From positions 2,480,001 to 2,544,000 of the forward strand of contig NZ_PDJQ01000001.1 in the NCBI RefSeq assembly GCF_002563855.1: a stretch of DNA of 64,000 bases, written 5' to 3'. This DNA comes from Tepidiforma thermophila (GTDB lineage Bacteria; Chloroflexota; Dehalococcoidia; Tepidiformales; Tepidiformaceae). Made by a program: the position numbers and the translations under genes. The notes beneath the pieces were generated by a model. It was not told the origin of the DNA. It saw nothing but the letters and a program-made list of their open reading frames with translations, and did not search any database. Positions 28,464-38,032 of the stretch are shown in pieces. Positions within the stretch are counted from its first letter, which is position 1, and each line of letters opens with the position of its first letter.

Positions 28464-28493
28464 GGGCCCGGCAGGGCCCGGCAGGGCCCGGCC
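28464..28493. repeat. Three tandem copies of GGGCCCGGCA
   Basis: Two exact 10-bp units and one with a single change (final base), each containing the palindrome GGGCCC. Lies between the 3' end of the opp genes and the tig promoter, so it could fold into a GC-only terminator-like structure for opp. Confidence 0.85.
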
Positions 28494-28498
28494 CGGCG

Positions 28499-29479
28499 TC
28501 AGCGGACCGCCTGCGTGCGAGGCTCGAGGAGGTCGACGAGGGCGTCGCCGAGGAGGTTCCAGGCGAAGAAGAAGAGGGTGACCGGGATGGCCGGTGCGAG
28601 GAGGAGGTGCGGGTAGCGCTCGAAGGTCTGGGGGCCGGCACCCGCAGCGATGAGGGAGCCGAAGCTGGCGGTGGGCGGGTCGATGCCGAGACCGAGGAAG
28701 CTGAGGGTGACCTCGGCGCCGGCGGTGCCGGCCATGCCGGCGGAGACGCCGACGACGAAGAGGGGGAGGACGCCGGGGAGGATGTGGCGGGTAATGATCC
28801 GCCAGGAGGAGGCGCCCATCGCTTCGGCGGCGAGGACGTAGGTTTCTTCGCGGATGGCGAGGGCCTGGCTGCGGACGATGCGGCTGGTGCCGATCCAGGC
28901 GAAGGGGACGGTGGCGAAGACGATAATGGCGAATTTGACGAAGGTGCGGGCATCGGAGCCGAGGAAGGTGTTGTCCTGGAGCCAGAAGGCGACGTCGTTG
29001 ATGCGGGTGCGGAAGGCGGCGGTGATGGCGAGCATGAGGAGGAGGGTGGGGAGGCCGGCGAGGACCTCGCCCACGCGCATGATGAGGGTATCGACCCAGC
29101 CGCCCCGGTACCCGGCGAGCAAGCCGAGGCCGAGGCCGAGGACGAGGCTGCCGCTGATGAGCACGACGACGGTGAAGACGACGGTGGTGCGGGCGGCGTA
29201 GATGACCCGGCTGGCGAGGTCGCGGCCCAGGGCGTCGGTGCCGAGCCAGTGTTCAGCTGAGGGGCCCTGGCGGGTGGCGCCGGGGACGAGGTTCTGCTGG
29301 TACGGGTCGTGGGGTGCGATGAGCGGCGCGAAGATGCCACAGGTGTAGAAGATCGCGAGGTAGACGATGGCGAGCATGGCGAGCTTCTTGCGCAGGAGCT
29401 GGCGGAAGAAGCGGCGGCGGGGCGAGGCGGCAGCGCGGGCTTCGACGGCGAGCGGGTCAGCGGCGATGGCGGTGCTCAT
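28499..29479 (-). CDS. Peptide-type ABC transporter permease (OppC/DppC)
   Basis: 326 residues, about six membrane helices. N-terminal OppC extension (RKKLAMLAIVYLAIFYTCGIF) and HWLGTDALGRDLASRVIYAA are typical; the EAA loop is AAEAMGASSWRIITRHILPG. Imports peptides, nickel or related solutes with OppB and the binding protein. Start ATG overlaps oppB stop (ATGA). Confidence 0.92.
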   Translation of the reverse strand: MSTAIAADPLAVEARAAASPRRRFFRQLLRKKLAMLAIVYLAIFYTCGIFAPLIAPHDPYQQNLVPGATRQGPSAEHWLGTDALGRDLASRVIYAARTTVVFTVVVLISGSLVLGLGLGLLAGYRGGWVDTLIMRVGEVLAGLPTLLLMLAITAAFRTRINDVAFWLQDNTFLGSDARTFVKFAIIVFATVPFAWIGTSRIVRSQALAIREETYVLAAEAMGASSWRIITRHILPGVLPLFVVGVSAGMAGTAGAEVTLSFLGLGIDPPTASFGSLIAAGAGPQTFERYPHLLLAPAIPVTLFFFAWNLLGDALVDLLEPRTQAVR

Positions 29480-30426
29480 CCGCGCTGGGCTCCGAGGCGG
29501 ATACGCGGGTCGATGACCGCGTAGAGGATGTCGATCAGGATGTTGGCCAGGACGAAGAGCACGGAGCCGAAGAGGACGAGGGCGAGGATGACATCGAAAT
29601 CGGGGGCGAGGACGGCCTCGAAGCTTTCGGCGCCGATGCCGGGGATGCCGAAGAGCTGCTCGACAATGAGCGAGCCGCCGGCGACGCCGGGGAGGGAGAG
29701 CCCGATGATGGTGATGAGCGGGAGGAGGGCGTTCCGGGCGATGTGGCGGATGACAACGATCCGCTCGGGGAGGCCCTTGGCCCGGGCGGTGCGGACATAG
29801 TCCTCTTTCATGACGCTGATGACGGAGGCGCGGACGAAGCGGGCGATGCCGGCGGTCCCGGGGAGGGAGAGGACGAGGATGGGCAGGATGATGTTGGCGC
29901 TGGTGAAGCCTTCCCAGCCGAGCCCGACGAGGTCGAGCCTGACGGCGAAGAGCCACTGGAGGAAGGGGATAGCGACGAAGATGGGGATGGCGTCGATGGC
30001 GAGCCAGAAGGAGATGGTGGCCGGGTCGAGGAAGGTGCCGCGGGCGAGGGCGGCATAGATGCCTGCGGCGATGCCGAGGAAGAAGCTGATGACGAGGGCG
30101 ATAAGGCCGAGGCGGGCGGAGACCCAGATCTTGGGAAGGATGATTTCGGAGACGGTGAAGGTCTGGTGGCGGGTTGAGATGCCGAGGTCGCCGCGGAGGA
30201 GGTTCTGCATGTACTTGACGTACTGGATGTGAATCGGCTGGTCGTAGCCGTACTTTTTGCGGAGCAGCGCAGCCTCTTCCTCCTGGTAGCGCTGGCCGAG
30301 GAGGGTGTCGACGGGGTCGCCGGGGGCGAGCCGGAGCATGTAGAAGACGATGACTGAGATGGCGAAGAGCACCGGGATCGCCCAGAGGAGACGGCGGACG
30401 ATGTAACCGGCGAGGCCCGGTGCCAC
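29476..30426 (-). CDS. Peptide-type ABC transporter permease (OppB/DppB)
   Basis: 316 residues. N-terminal YIVRRLLWAIPVLFAISVIV and PGDPVDTLLGQR are hallmark OppB sequences; the EAA loop is ARAKGLPERIVVIRHIARNA. Works with the OppC-type permease. The start is 3 bp after the binding-protein stop. Confidence 0.93.
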   Translation of the reverse strand: MAPGLAGYIVRRLLWAIPVLFAISVIVFYMLRLAPGDPVDTLLGQRYQEEEAALLRKKYGYDQPIHIQYVKYMQNLLRGDLGISTRHQTFTVSEIILPKIWVSARLGLIALVISFFLGIAAGIYAALARGTFLDPATISFWLAIDAIPIFVAIPFLQWLFAVRLDLVGLGWEGFTSANIILPILVLSLPGTAGIARFVRASVISVMKEDYVRTARAKGLPERIVVIRHIARNALLPLITIIGLSLPGVAGGSLIVEQLFGIPGIGAESFEAVLAPDFDVILALVLFGSVLFVLANILIDILYAVIDPRIRLGAQRG

Positions 30427-30429
30427 GGG

Positions 30430-32094
30430 TCACGGCTCCTTGATTTCGACGTACCGGAACTTCGGGATGGTCATTGGGGCATCGGGCAGGCCCTGGACGC
30501 ACGGCTTGACGAGCATGTGCTCCACGGACCAGAAGGTGGGGATGATGGAGGCGTCATCGATGATCTTCTGCTCTGCCTGGGCGTAGAGCTGGTAGCGGCG
30601 CTCGCGGTTGGTTTCGACGCGGGCCTGCTTGAGGAGGGCGTCGACTTCGGGGTTCCGGTACTTCGTGTAGTTGAGGGGGCTGTCAGAGGCGAAGAGCTTG
30701 CCGAGGAAGTTCTCGGGGTCGGGGTAGTCGGCGGACCAGCCGTCGCTCTGGATCTGGAAGTTGCCCTGGCGCTGTTCGCGGAGGAAGGCGGCGGTATCGA
30801 TCGCCTGGAGCTCGACGGTGACGCCGAGGACGTTTTGCCAGTTTTCCTGGATCGCGACGAGAAGGTCGCCGGGGGCTGCCCCGCTGCCGGCGTAGGTGAG
30901 GATGATGCGGGGCATGCTGCCTGCGTACTTGGATTCGGACAGGAGCTGCTTCGCGCGCTGCGGGTCGTAGGGGTAGGTTTTCACGGAGCTGGAGCGGCCG
31001 GGCATGGCGCCGGGGGCGATGCCGCCCGCGACCTCGTAGTAGTTGAAGAGGAGGACCGTGTTGATGGTCTCGCGGTCGATGGACATGGCGAAGGCCTGGC
31101 GGACCTTCGGGTCATCGAACGGGGGCTTATTGGGATTGAGGGTGAAGTAGAAGGTGGCGAGCCCGCGGTAGGAGCGGTACTGCTTCGAGAGGGGGTTCGA
31201 GCCATCGAGGATGGAATCGAGGAGCGAGGCAGGGACAGGGGTGAGGTGGATTTCGTCGTTCTGGTACTGGGTGAGGAGGGAGCCGCCGCCGAGCTGGAAG
31301 ATAACCTCATCAACCTTCGGGGCGCCGAGGTGGTAGCGGGGGTTCTTCACGAGGCGGATGCGCTCGGCAGGCTTGAACTCGGCGAGGCGGAAGGGACCGG
31401 TGCCGTTCGGGTTGCGGGTCCAGTTGCGGGGGTCGGCCTCGATCTGCTGGCGGTCGACGACGAAGGAGACCGGGTAGGTCAGTTCGAAGATGAAGTAGTC
31501 GGACGGTTCGATGAGGTCGATCTGGAGGGTGCGCTCATCGATGACTTTGACGCCGGAGACGGAGGGGGCGCGGCCCTGGAAGCGGTCCTTGAGGCCGACG
31601 ATATTGCCGAGGTAGGCGACGACGGTGGGGGAGGCGTTGGCGGGGTCGGCGGCGCGCTCGATGGAGTACTTGACGTCCTCGGCGGTGACGCGGCGCTGGT
31701 TGCCGGTGTGGAAGACGACGTTATCGCGGAGGCGGAAGGTGTAGGTGCGGCCGCCGTTGGAGACCTCCCAGCTCTCGGCGATATCGCCGACGACCTTGAG
31801 GTCGGGGTCGAGGGTAACGAGGCCGCCGAAGATTTCGACGACGTACTCGCTGGTCGAGACATCGACGACCTGGATCGGGTCGAGGACGGTGTTGGGCTGG
31901 GAGCCGGGGATGATGAGCGACTTACCGGAGCAGATGCCGCCGGCGGAGGAGCGCGGGCGGTCGTCGCCGCCGGGCGAGGCCGGGGCCGCATCGTCGTTGC
32001 CGCCGCCGGCGAGGGCGATGACGAAGACGACCCCGACGGCAAGGATGAGGAATGCGACGACGCCCATCATGAGGGCGAGCATGCGGTTCGACAT
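30430..32094 (-). CDS. Extracytoplasmic solute-binding protein, family 5
   Basis: 554 residues. An N-terminal membrane anchor (about 5-30, MLALMMGVVAFLILAVGVVF) is followed by an SBP_bac_5 domain: AESWEVSNGGRTYTFRLRD, RVTAEDVKYSIER and DDPKVRQAFAMSIDRE are family signatures. No lipobox Cys follows the helix, so it appears anchored by the uncleaved helix. AGGAG 8 nt upstream fixes the start. First gene of the three-gene importer; no ATPase genes follow. Confidence 0.92.
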   Translation of the reverse strand: MSNRMLALMMGVVAFLILAVGVVFVIALAGGGNDDAAPASPGGDDRPRSSAGGICSGKSLIIPGSQPNTVLDPIQVVDVSTSEYVVEIFGGLVTLDPDLKVVGDIAESWEVSNGGRTYTFRLRDNVVFHTGNQRRVTAEDVKYSIERAADPANASPTVVAYLGNIVGLKDRFQGRAPSVSGVKVIDERTLQIDLIEPSDYFIFELTYPVSFVVDRQQIEADPRNWTRNPNGTGPFRLAEFKPAERIRLVKNPRYHLGAPKVDEVIFQLGGGSLLTQYQNDEIHLTPVPASLLDSILDGSNPLSKQYRSYRGLATFYFTLNPNKPPFDDPKVRQAFAMSIDRETINTVLLFNYYEVAGGIAPGAMPGRSSSVKTYPYDPQRAKQLLSESKYAGSMPRIILTYAGSGAAPGDLLVAIQENWQNVLGVTVELQAIDTAAFLREQRQGNFQIQSDGWSADYPDPENFLGKLFASDSPLNYTKYRNPEVDALLKQARVETNRERRYQLYAQAEQKIIDDASIIPTFWSVEHMLVKPCVQGLPDAPMTIPKFRYVEIKEP

Positions 32095-32230
32095 CGTTCG
32101 GACTCCTGCGGCGGCGCTGGGCGAAGCCGGCGCTGGGGGCGCTGATTCGGCGCCCCGGATGGCCTACAAGCGTACACGGCGGCAGGGGCTCAGGGGATCA
32201 CCTCGCGCACAGGGCGGCGAAAAGAGCGCT

Positions 32231-33994
32231 TTACTGCGGCACGATCACGCGGATGCCGAGCTCTTCGAGCTGCTTCGGGTCGACCGGGGCGGGTGCACCC
32301 ATGAGGGGGTCGGTGCCGGAGGAGGCCTTGGGGAAGGCGATGACGTCGCGGATGTTTTCGGTGCCGACGAGGGACATCATGAGGCGGTCGATGCCCATGC
32401 CGACGCCGCCTTCGGGGGGGACGCCGTAGTCGAGGGCATCGAGGATGACGCCGAAGCGCTCCTGCTGCTCTTCGCGGGAGTAGCCCATGAGCTCGAATAC
32501 CTTTTCCTGGTGACGCCGCTTGTTGATCCGGATGGAGCCGCCGCCGATTTCAACGCCGTTGAGGACGAGGTCGTACTGGCGGGCGATGACGGCGCCAGGG
32601 TCGGTATCGAGGAGGGGCTCGTGTTCAGGGAGGAAGCCGCTGAAGGGGTTGTGGGTGGCATCCCAGCGGTTCTCTTCGGGCCGCCACTCGAGGAGCGGAA
32701 AGCCGGTGACCCAGGCCATGCGGTAGACGGAGGGGTCCTTGAGGCCGAGGCGGGTGCCGAGCTCGTCGCGAACTTCGTGGAGGGAGCGGGCGACGACGGC
32801 AGGCTGGTCGGCGACGATGAAGACCATGTCGCCATTGCGGGCACCGGTGCGGGCGCGGATCGCGTCCAGCTCCTCCGGGGTGAGGAATTTCGCGATGGGC
32901 GCGCGGGGCTCGCCGGGGAGGAAGCCGATGTAGGCGAGGCCTTTGGCGCCGCCGGAGCGGGCGATTTCGGTGAGCTCGTCGATCTCGCGGCGGGTCATCT
33001 CGGCGCGGCCTTCGACGCGGATGGCCTTGACCTGGCCGCCGGCGGCGAGGGCGCCGGCGAAGACCTGGAAGGCCGTGCCGCGGACGGCATCGGAGATGTC
33101 GACGAATTCGAGGCCGAAGCGGAGGTCGGGCCGGTCGATGCCGTACTTCTCCATGCATTCGGCGTAGGTGAGCCGGGGGATGGAGCGCGAGGGGAGCTTT
33201 GCGGTGCCGAAGCGGGAGAGGACTTCGACGTAGAGGTCTTCGATGAGGCCCATGACGTCGTTTTCGTCGACGAAAGCCATTTCGAGGTCGAGCTGGGTGT
33301 GCTCGGCGACGCGGTTGGCACGGAAGTCTTCGTCGCGGTAGCAGCGGGCGAGCTGGAAGTACTTTTCGAAGCCAGCAGCCATGAGGAGCTGCTTGAGGAT
33401 CTGGGGCGACTGCGGGAGGGCGAAGAAGGTGCCCGGGCGGATGCGGGCTGGGACGAGGAAGTCGCGGGCGCCTTCAGGGGTGCTTTTGACGAGGGTGGGG
33501 GTTTCGATTTCGTAGAAGCCGCGGCTGCTAAGGTAGTCGCGGATGAAGCGGACCACTTCGTGGCGGAGCTTGATCACGCTGGCGACCTCGGGCCGGCGGA
33601 GGTCGAGGTAGCGGTACTTGAGGCGGAGGTGCTCGTCGACGTCGGCGGGCTCGTTGATGTAGAAGGGCGGCGTGTGGGCCTCGGCGAGGACGGTGCAGGC
33701 GGAGGGGATGACCTCGACCTCACCGGTCGGGAGGTTTGGGTTGACGGTGGCGGGGCTGCGGAGTGCGACGGTGCCCTTCACCTGGAGGACCCACTCGACG
33801 CGGGCGCGGTGGGCGATGGCGTGGGCCTCGGGGTTGTCGGGGTTAAAGACGACCTGGACGATGCCGGAGGTGTCGCGGAGGTCGATAAAGATGAGGCCGC
33901 CATGGTCGCGGCGGCGGTGGACCCAGCCGGCGAGAGTCACGGCCCGGCCTTCGTCGGAGCGGCGGAGCTCGCCGCAGTAGGCATCCTTGAGCAT
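32231..33994 (-). CDS. aspS: Aspartyl-tRNA synthetase
   Basis: 587 residues, bacterial type: OB anticodon domain (about 1-110), class II core with motif 1 region, motif 2 [15 protein letters not shown], a GAD insertion domain (about 290-410) and motif 3 [11 protein letters not shown]. The active-site segment reads [12 protein letters not shown] instead of the common HHPFT. Whether it also charges tRNA-Asn cannot be told from this. No Shine-Dalgarno sequence; a TACCCT hexamer is 7 nt before ATG. Confidence 0.96.
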   Translation of the reverse strand: MLKDAYCGELRRSDEGRAVTLAGWVHRRRDHGGLIFIDLRDTSGIVQVVFNPDNPEAHAIAHRARVEWVLQVKGTVALRSPATVNPNLPTGEVEVIPSACTVLAEAHTPPFYINEPADVDEHLRLKYRYLDLRRPEVASVIKLRHEVVRFIRDYLSSRGFYEIETPTLVKSTPEGARDFLVPARIRPGTFFALPQSPQILKQLLMAAGFEKYFQLARCYRDEDFRANRVAEHTQLDLEMAFVDENDVMGLIEDLYVEVLSRFGTAKLPSRSIPRLTYAECMEKYGIDRPDLRFGLEFVDISDAVRGTAFQVFAGALAAGGQVKAIRVEGRAEMTRREIDELTEIARSGGAKGLAYIGFLPGEPRAPIAKFLTPEELDAIRARTGARNGDMVFIVADQPAVVARSLHEVRDELGTRLGLKDPSVYRMAWVTGFPLLEWRPEENRWDATHNPFSGFLPEHEPLLDTDPGAVIARQYDLVLNGVEIGGGSIRINKRRHQEKVFELMGYSREEQQERFGVILDALDYGVPPEGGVGMGIDRLMMSLVGTENIRDVIAFPKASSGTDPLMGAPAPVDPKQLEELGIRVIVPQ

Positions 33995-34001
33995 GTCCGA
34001 C

Positions 34002-34007
34002 AGGGTA
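34002..34007 (-). promoter_or_regulatory. -10 element of aspS, leaderless type
   Basis: TACCCT on the minus strand, then 7 nt (GTCGGAC) and the aspS ATG. No ribosome site. Confidence 0.5.
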
Positions 34008-34020
34008 GCGGAGGCGGGGC

Positions 34021-34389
34021 TTACGCGGTGTGGCGGGCTGGCGGCGCGAATGGTTCGAGCTCTTCGCGGAAGGCCTGCTCGACGGCGGCGTCGACGCGGC
34101 GGCGGAAACGGCCGTAGGCTTCGACCAGGCGACGGCCGTCCTCGGTGAGGGTCGAATGCCCGCCGCCGGCGCCGCCGACTTCGGAACGGACGAGCTGGAA
34201 TCCGAGGTTGGCCTCGAGTTCGCGGACCTTGCCCCAGGCGCGTCGGTAGGAGAGGCCCATGGCGGCGGCTGCGGCGGCGAGGGAGCCGGTCTCGCCGACG
34301 AGGGTCAGGAGGCGAAGCCGATAGTCGGACATGACGAGCCGGCCGCCGGCTTCGAGCCAGAGTTTGCAGCGGGGCGCCAGGTTGGCCAT
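34021..34389 (-). CDS. ModE/LysR-type winged-helix regulator
   Basis: 122 residues. [20 protein letters not shown] then [17 protein letters not shown] is the ModE N-terminal winged helix; [21 protein letters not shown] matches the ModE wing. It lacks the C-terminal molybdate-binding (MopI) domains, so it is the short form whose signal is unclear. Molybdenum-related regulation is plausible; a MobA-like nucleotidyltransferase occurs at 45510. Confidence 0.85.
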   Translation of the reverse strand: MANLAPRCKLWLEAGGRLVMSDYRLRLLTLVGETGSLAAAAAAMGLSYRRAWGKVRELEANLGFQLVRSEVGGAGGGHSTLTEDGRRLVEAYGRFRRRVDAAVEQAFREELEPFAPPARHTA

Positions 34390-34395
34390 GGGATC

Positions 34396-34401
34396 AGCCT
34401 A
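34396..34401 (-). promoter_or_regulatory. -10 element of the ModE-like gene, leaderless type
   Basis: TAGGCT on the minus strand, 6 nt before the ATG; it overlaps the stop codon of the preceding gene. Confidence 0.42.
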
Positions 34402-35139
34402 GCCTTCCGGCGTGCCGGTGGCCACCGGCCCCGGCTGAAAGGCGAGGACGGCGGCAACGAGCATCGCGGACGGCACGCGGAAGCGGAGTTCCCACTGGAG
34501 GCCGGGCAGAGCATCCGTGGCGGTGCGGTACCGTTCTGAGCGGGGAAATTCGTCGAGCAGTTCGAGTGCGAGGCCGGCATCGGCGAGGGAGGTGAGCAGG
34601 TCGCCGAGCGTCCAGGGATTGTCGCCGGGGCGGAACGGGAAGTAGCCGCGGGCCACGACAAGGAGCCCCTTGTGGAGGCCGACGACGTTCGCGAAGGGGT
34701 GGCGGTCATAGAGGACGAGGCGGCCGGCGGGGGCGAGCAGGGCAGCGACGCTGGCGGCCCAGCGGTCGAGGTCGGCATCGGGGGCGAGGCCGCCCCAGCA
34801 GTGGTAGATGAGGTCGAAGCTGCCGGGCATGCGGGCGGCGAGCTCTTCGAGGGCGCCGAACTGCCAGGCGAGGGCGAGCCCGGCGGCGTCGGCGAGGCGG
34901 CGGCCGGGCTCGGCGTCGGCCTCTGCGGGGGCCCAGGCGGTCACGCTCGCGCCGAGGTTAACGAGGGAGAGGGCCTCTTCGGCCTGGTTTTCCGGGGAGA
35001 CCGGCCCGACGAGGGCGCGGAGGCCGGCGGGCTCACCGAGCGCGGCGGTTTCGTCTTCGGAGAAGCAGGAGCCGCCGTGGGCGTAGAAGGCCGGGTCGAT
35101 TTCGAACCAGGCCGGGGATGGTTCGAGGGTCCGGCTCAT
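34399..35139 (-). CDS. SAM-dependent methyltransferase-like protein
   Basis: 246 residues of a class I methyltransferase-like fold. VNLGASVTAWAPAEADAEPG (motif I-like), GALEELAARMPGSFDLIYHC (motif II-like) and LLAPAGRLVLYDRHPF (post-strand loop) fit. The glycine-rich SAM loop is poorly conserved, so activity is not certain. Coupled to the phosphatase gene upstream by an ATGA overlap. Confidence 0.72.
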   Translation of the reverse strand: MSRTLEPSPAWFEIDPAFYAHGGSCFSEDETAALGEPAGLRALVGPVSPENQAEEALSLVNLGASVTAWAPAEADAEPGRRLADAAGLALAWQFGALEELAARMPGSFDLIYHCWGGLAPDADLDRWAASVAALLAPAGRLVLYDRHPFANVVGLHKGLLVVARGYFPFRPGDNPWTLGDLLTSLADAGLALELLDEFPRSERYRTATDALPGLQWELRFRVPSAMLVAAVLAFQPGPVATGTPEG

Positions 35140-35846
35140 GCGTTGAGGTCGGAGCGGGACGACTGGATGGGCATGACGTGGGAGTAGTCGTTGATGGTGA
35201 GGATGACGCGGCGGGTATCGGCGGCGCGCATGACGCTGATGGAGGTGTGGTGGACCGGGACGAGGTGGTCGAAGGGGGAACCGAAGACGTCGCTGAGGAT
35301 GGCGTTGATGACGCCGCCGTGGCAGACGACGGCGACGCGCATGCCGATCGACTCTTCGATGATGCGGTCCATGGCGCGGAAGACGCGCTGGCGGAAGGCG
35401 TCGACGTCCTCGCAGAAGGGGTAGGCGCTGTGCTTGCGGGTGCGGGTGACCTCGCGGTAGACCTCGACGAGCTGTTCGCGGGTGTAGATATCGAGGAGGC
35501 CCTTGTCCTGCGGGGCGCGCTGCCAGAGGTCGATTTCGCGGAGGTCGGGGATGACGACGGGCTCCATGCCGTGGTGGACGGCGATGGCCTTTGCGGTGTC
35601 GTACGCGCGGCGCATATCGGAGGAGTAGACGCGGCCGAGGCGCGCGGGGGCGAGCCGTCGGCCGACGGCTTCGGCCTGCTTCTGGCCGAGTTCCGAGAGG
35701 GGGGCATCGTAGGCCTGGCCGAGGGGGATGTTCTCAAAGAACTTCTGCTCGCCGTGACGGATGAGCAGGATTTCGACCATGCCCTCGAAGGAATCGACGA
35801 AGGGGTTTTCGAGGTCGATGGTGCGGACGCGGCGGACGGCGGTCAT
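35136..35846 (-). CDS. Histidine phosphatase family protein
   Basis: 236 residues of the phosphoglycerate-mutase-like superfamily. EILLIRHGEQ holds the catalytic RHG, SSDMRRAYDTA the second Arg, and VVCHGGVINAIL the second His. Substrate is unknown; the N-terminal 28 residues are outside the core. Start overlaps the MarR gene stop (ATGA), and its stop overlaps the next gene. Confidence 0.88.
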   Translation of the reverse strand: MTAVRRVRTIDLENPFVDSFEGMVEILLIRHGEQKFFENIPLGQAYDAPLSELGQKQAEAVGRRLAPARLGRVYSSDMRRAYDTAKAIAVHHGMEPVVIPDLREIDLWQRAPQDKGLLDIYTREQLVEVYREVTRTRKHSAYPFCEDVDAFRQRVFRAMDRIIEESIGMRVAVVCHGGVINAILSDVFGSPFDHLVPVHHTSISVMRAADTRRVILTINDYSHVMPIQSSRSDLNA

Positions 35847-36343
35847 GCGAGGTTGACTCCGGGCATGGCGACGGCTGCGAGGTCCGGTTCGACACGCTGG
35901 ACGTATTCGCTGGCTGCGACGAAGGCGCGGAGGCCCCGGACGAGGGCTTCGAGGTCTTCGTGGTTCATCTCGATGAGGATGCGGCGGGTGAAGATCTCGG
36001 TGCCGGTTTCGAGGCGGGAGCAGGTGGCTTCGCCCTGCGCGGTGAGGAAGTTGCGGACGAGGCGGCGGTCGGTGTCGTCGTCTTCGCGGCGGACGAGGCC
36101 GGCTTTGACGAGGCGGTCGACGATGCCGGAGATGGTCGGCGGGGTGACGCCGAGGCGGGCGGCGAGTTCGCCGGCGGTGACGCCGGGCTCTTCGCGGACC
36201 AGGAAGAGGACGCGGAGCTGGGCGGTGGTGAGGCCCATTTCGGCCCAGGCGCGAAAGCGGAGGGGGTCGAAGAGGTTGACGGTTTCGCCGAAGAGCCGGA
36301 TTGCCGCGTCGACGGCGCTTTCGGATGCGGGAGGAGACTGCAC
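35843..36343 (-). CDS. MarR-family transcriptional regulator
   Basis: 166 residues from GTG 36343, with GAGGCG 7-8 nt upstream. Winged helix: LTTAQLRVLFLVREEPG, VTAGELAARLGVTPPTISGI, VDRLVKAGLVRREDDDTDRR. Dimeric repressor type. First gene of a run with the phosphatase and methyltransferase-like genes. An inverted repeat over its likely -10 suggests autoregulation. Confidence 0.88.
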   Translation of the reverse strand: MQSPPASESAVDAAIRLFGETVNLFDPLRFRAWAEMGLTTAQLRVLFLVREEPGVTAGELAARLGVTPPTISGIVDRLVKAGLVRREDDDTDRRLVRNFLTAQGEATCSRLETGTEIFTRRILIEMNHEDLEALVRGLRAFVAASEYVQRVEPDLAAVAMPGVNLA

Positions 36344-36367
36344 GGGACGCCTCGAATGTCGTTCGTC

Positions 36368-36387
36368 GGTACGGAGGGAACTGTACC
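36368..36387. promoter_or_regulatory. Inverted repeat upstream of marR-like gene
   Basis: GGTAC and GTACC arms separated by 10 bp. On the minus strand it covers TACAGT (36380-36385), a candidate -10 of the MarR gene, as expected for an autoregulatory operator. Confidence 0.35.
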
Positions 36388-36437
36388 ACCGTCGGCGGCT
36401 TGCCTCCTCCCCGGCGGGGGCGGGCATACTTGGAATG

Positions 36438-37514
36438 ATGGCACTCGATCTCGACCCGGGTAGGGCTGCGCTGGGCAACCCGCGGCTGATTGCTGCCATC
36501 GTGGCGGAGATGGACGGCGGGGCGATCCCGTTCCAGCGGTTTATGGAGCTGGCGCTCTACCACCCGGAGCACGGCTACTACCGGAAGCGGGGGCGGATCG
36601 GGCGGCAGGGGGATTTCCTGACCAGCCCGGTGATCCACCCGATGTTCGGGTGGGCGGTTGCCGGGTGGTGCCGGGAGGTGTGGGAGCGGCTGGGGAGGCC
36701 GTCGCCGTTCACGATTTTCGAGCCGGGCGCGGGCGAGGGGCACCTCGCGCGGGCGGTGCTGGACTGGGCGGAGGGGCGCGACCCGGCGTTCGCCGCAGTG
36801 GTCCGGTACGTCGCGATCGAGCCGAACAGCCCGGGCGATGACCCGCGGGTGAGCTGGCAGGCGCCGCCGGTCGCGCCTGCGGATGCGGGCGTCGTCGTGG
36901 CGAATGAGCTGTTCGACGCATTCCCGGTCCGGCTGTTCGAGGGGACGCCGCGGGGGCCGGTCGAAGTGTACGTCCGATGGGACGGCGAGCGGTTCGTGGA
37001 GGAGCGGGGGCCGGTCGCAACGATCGACGATGCGCCGGCGGAGGGCCGCTTCGAGGTGAACCCGGCAGCCTACCCGGCGATGACGAGCCTCTGCGGGCTG
37101 GTGGAGCGGGGAGCGGTGCTGGTGTTCGACTACGGGTACCCGCAGGAGGAGCTCTGGGCGCCGTGGCGGACGCAGGGCACGCTGCTCTGCTTCTACCGGC
37201 ACACGGCACACGAGAACCCGTACATCCACGTGGGCGAACAGGACCTGACCGCACACGTGAACCTGTCGGAGCTGCTGGCGGCGATTGACGATGCGGGCAT
37301 GCAGGCGTGGGGGCCGGTGTCGCAGCGGGAGTTCCTGTACAGCATCGGGCTGCCGGGGCTGGTGGAGGCGGCGCGGGGGGACCTGCAGGAGTACTTCACG
37401 CGGAGGCGGGCGCTGGAGCAGCTGACGGACGGGGCCGGGCTTGGGCGCATCCGGGTGATTGCGGGGACGCGGGACATCGACGGCACGCCGCCGGGGTTCG
37501 AGCCGCTGCCATGA
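36438..37514 (+). CDS. MidA/NDUFAF7-like SAM-dependent methyltransferase
   Basis: 358 residues of the family whose mitochondrial member methylates an Arg of complex I. IPFQRFMELALYHPEHGYY and GRQGDFLTSPVIHPMFG are the N-terminal signatures, IFEPGAGEGHLARAVLDW is the SAM loop, VVANELFDAFPVRLF and LVFDYGYPQEE follow. Two tandem ATGs (36435, 36438) precede ALDLDPG; a CATACT hexamer at 36425-36430 fits a leaderless start at 36438. Coupled to the peroxiredoxin by ATGA. Confidence 0.87.
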   Translation: MALDLDPGRAALGNPRLIAAIVAEMDGGAIPFQRFMELALYHPEHGYYRKRGRIGRQGDFLTSPVIHPMFGWAVAGWCREVWERLGRPSPFTIFEPGAGEGHLARAVLDWAEGRDPAFAAVVRYVAIEPNSPGDDPRVSWQAPPVAPADAGVVVANELFDAFPVRLFEGTPRGPVEVYVRWDGERFVEERGPVATIDDAPAEGRFEVNPAAYPAMTSLCGLVERGAVLVFDYGYPQEELWAPWRTQGTLLCFYRHTAHENPYIHVGEQDLTAHVNLSELLAAIDDAGMQAWGPVSQREFLYSIGLPGLVEAARGDLQEYFTRRRALEQLTDGAGLGRIRVIAGTRDIDGTPPGFEPLP

Positions 37515-38023
37515 CGCACGGGACGAACGGGCAGGAGCCGGCCGTTCGGGCGCCGATTCAGCCGGGCGAGCAGGCGCCGGATTTCGAGCTGCCGGCGGTG
37601 CCCGACGGCGGCGAGCCGTACACGGTCCGCCTGCGCGACCTGCTGAAGAACGGGCGGGTGCTGCTGGTGTTCTACCAGGACGACGGGATGCCGATCTGCA
37701 CGAGCGAGCTGAAGGCGTTCGCGCAGGAGTACGAGACGCTGCGGCAGGCGGGCGTGCAGGTGTTCGGGATCAACACGAACGGTATAGGCTCGCACGCAAA
37801 GTTCCATGCGCGGGACCACTTTCCGTTCCCGCTGATCAGCGACTTCTATGGCGAGGCGGTGAAGGCGTACGGCTTCTGGGACCCGGAGGAGCGGAAGTCG
37901 CGCAGGGGCGTGGTGGTGATTGGACGGGACGGGCGGGTGGAGTACGTGCTGCCGCACTTCAACCCGGGGAGCCTTGCGGCGTTCGAAGGGGTGTTCCGGG
38001 CGCTCGGGCTGTACGACGGCTGA
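37511..38023 (+). CDS. Peroxiredoxin/thioredoxin-fold protein (AhpC-TSA)
   Basis: 170 residues. GEQAPDFELPAV, LLVFYQDDGMPICTSELKAF and GINTNGIGSH follow the AhpC/TSA pattern. The peroxidatic Cys is in MPICTSEL, with Met where Thr is usual in TxxC, so activity may be altered. DFYGEAVKAYGFWDPEE and GVVVIGRDG complete the fold. Start overlaps the methyltransferase stop. Confidence 0.85.
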   Translation: MTHGTNGQEPAVRAPIQPGEQAPDFELPAVPDGGEPYTVRLRDLLKNGRVLLVFYQDDGMPICTSELKAFAQEYETLRQAGVQVFGINTNGIGSHAKFHARDHFPFPLISDFYGEAVKAYGFWDPEERKSRRGVVVIGRDGRVEYVLPHFNPGSLAAFEGVFRALGLYDG

Positions 38024-38032
38024 GCGCGGGGG

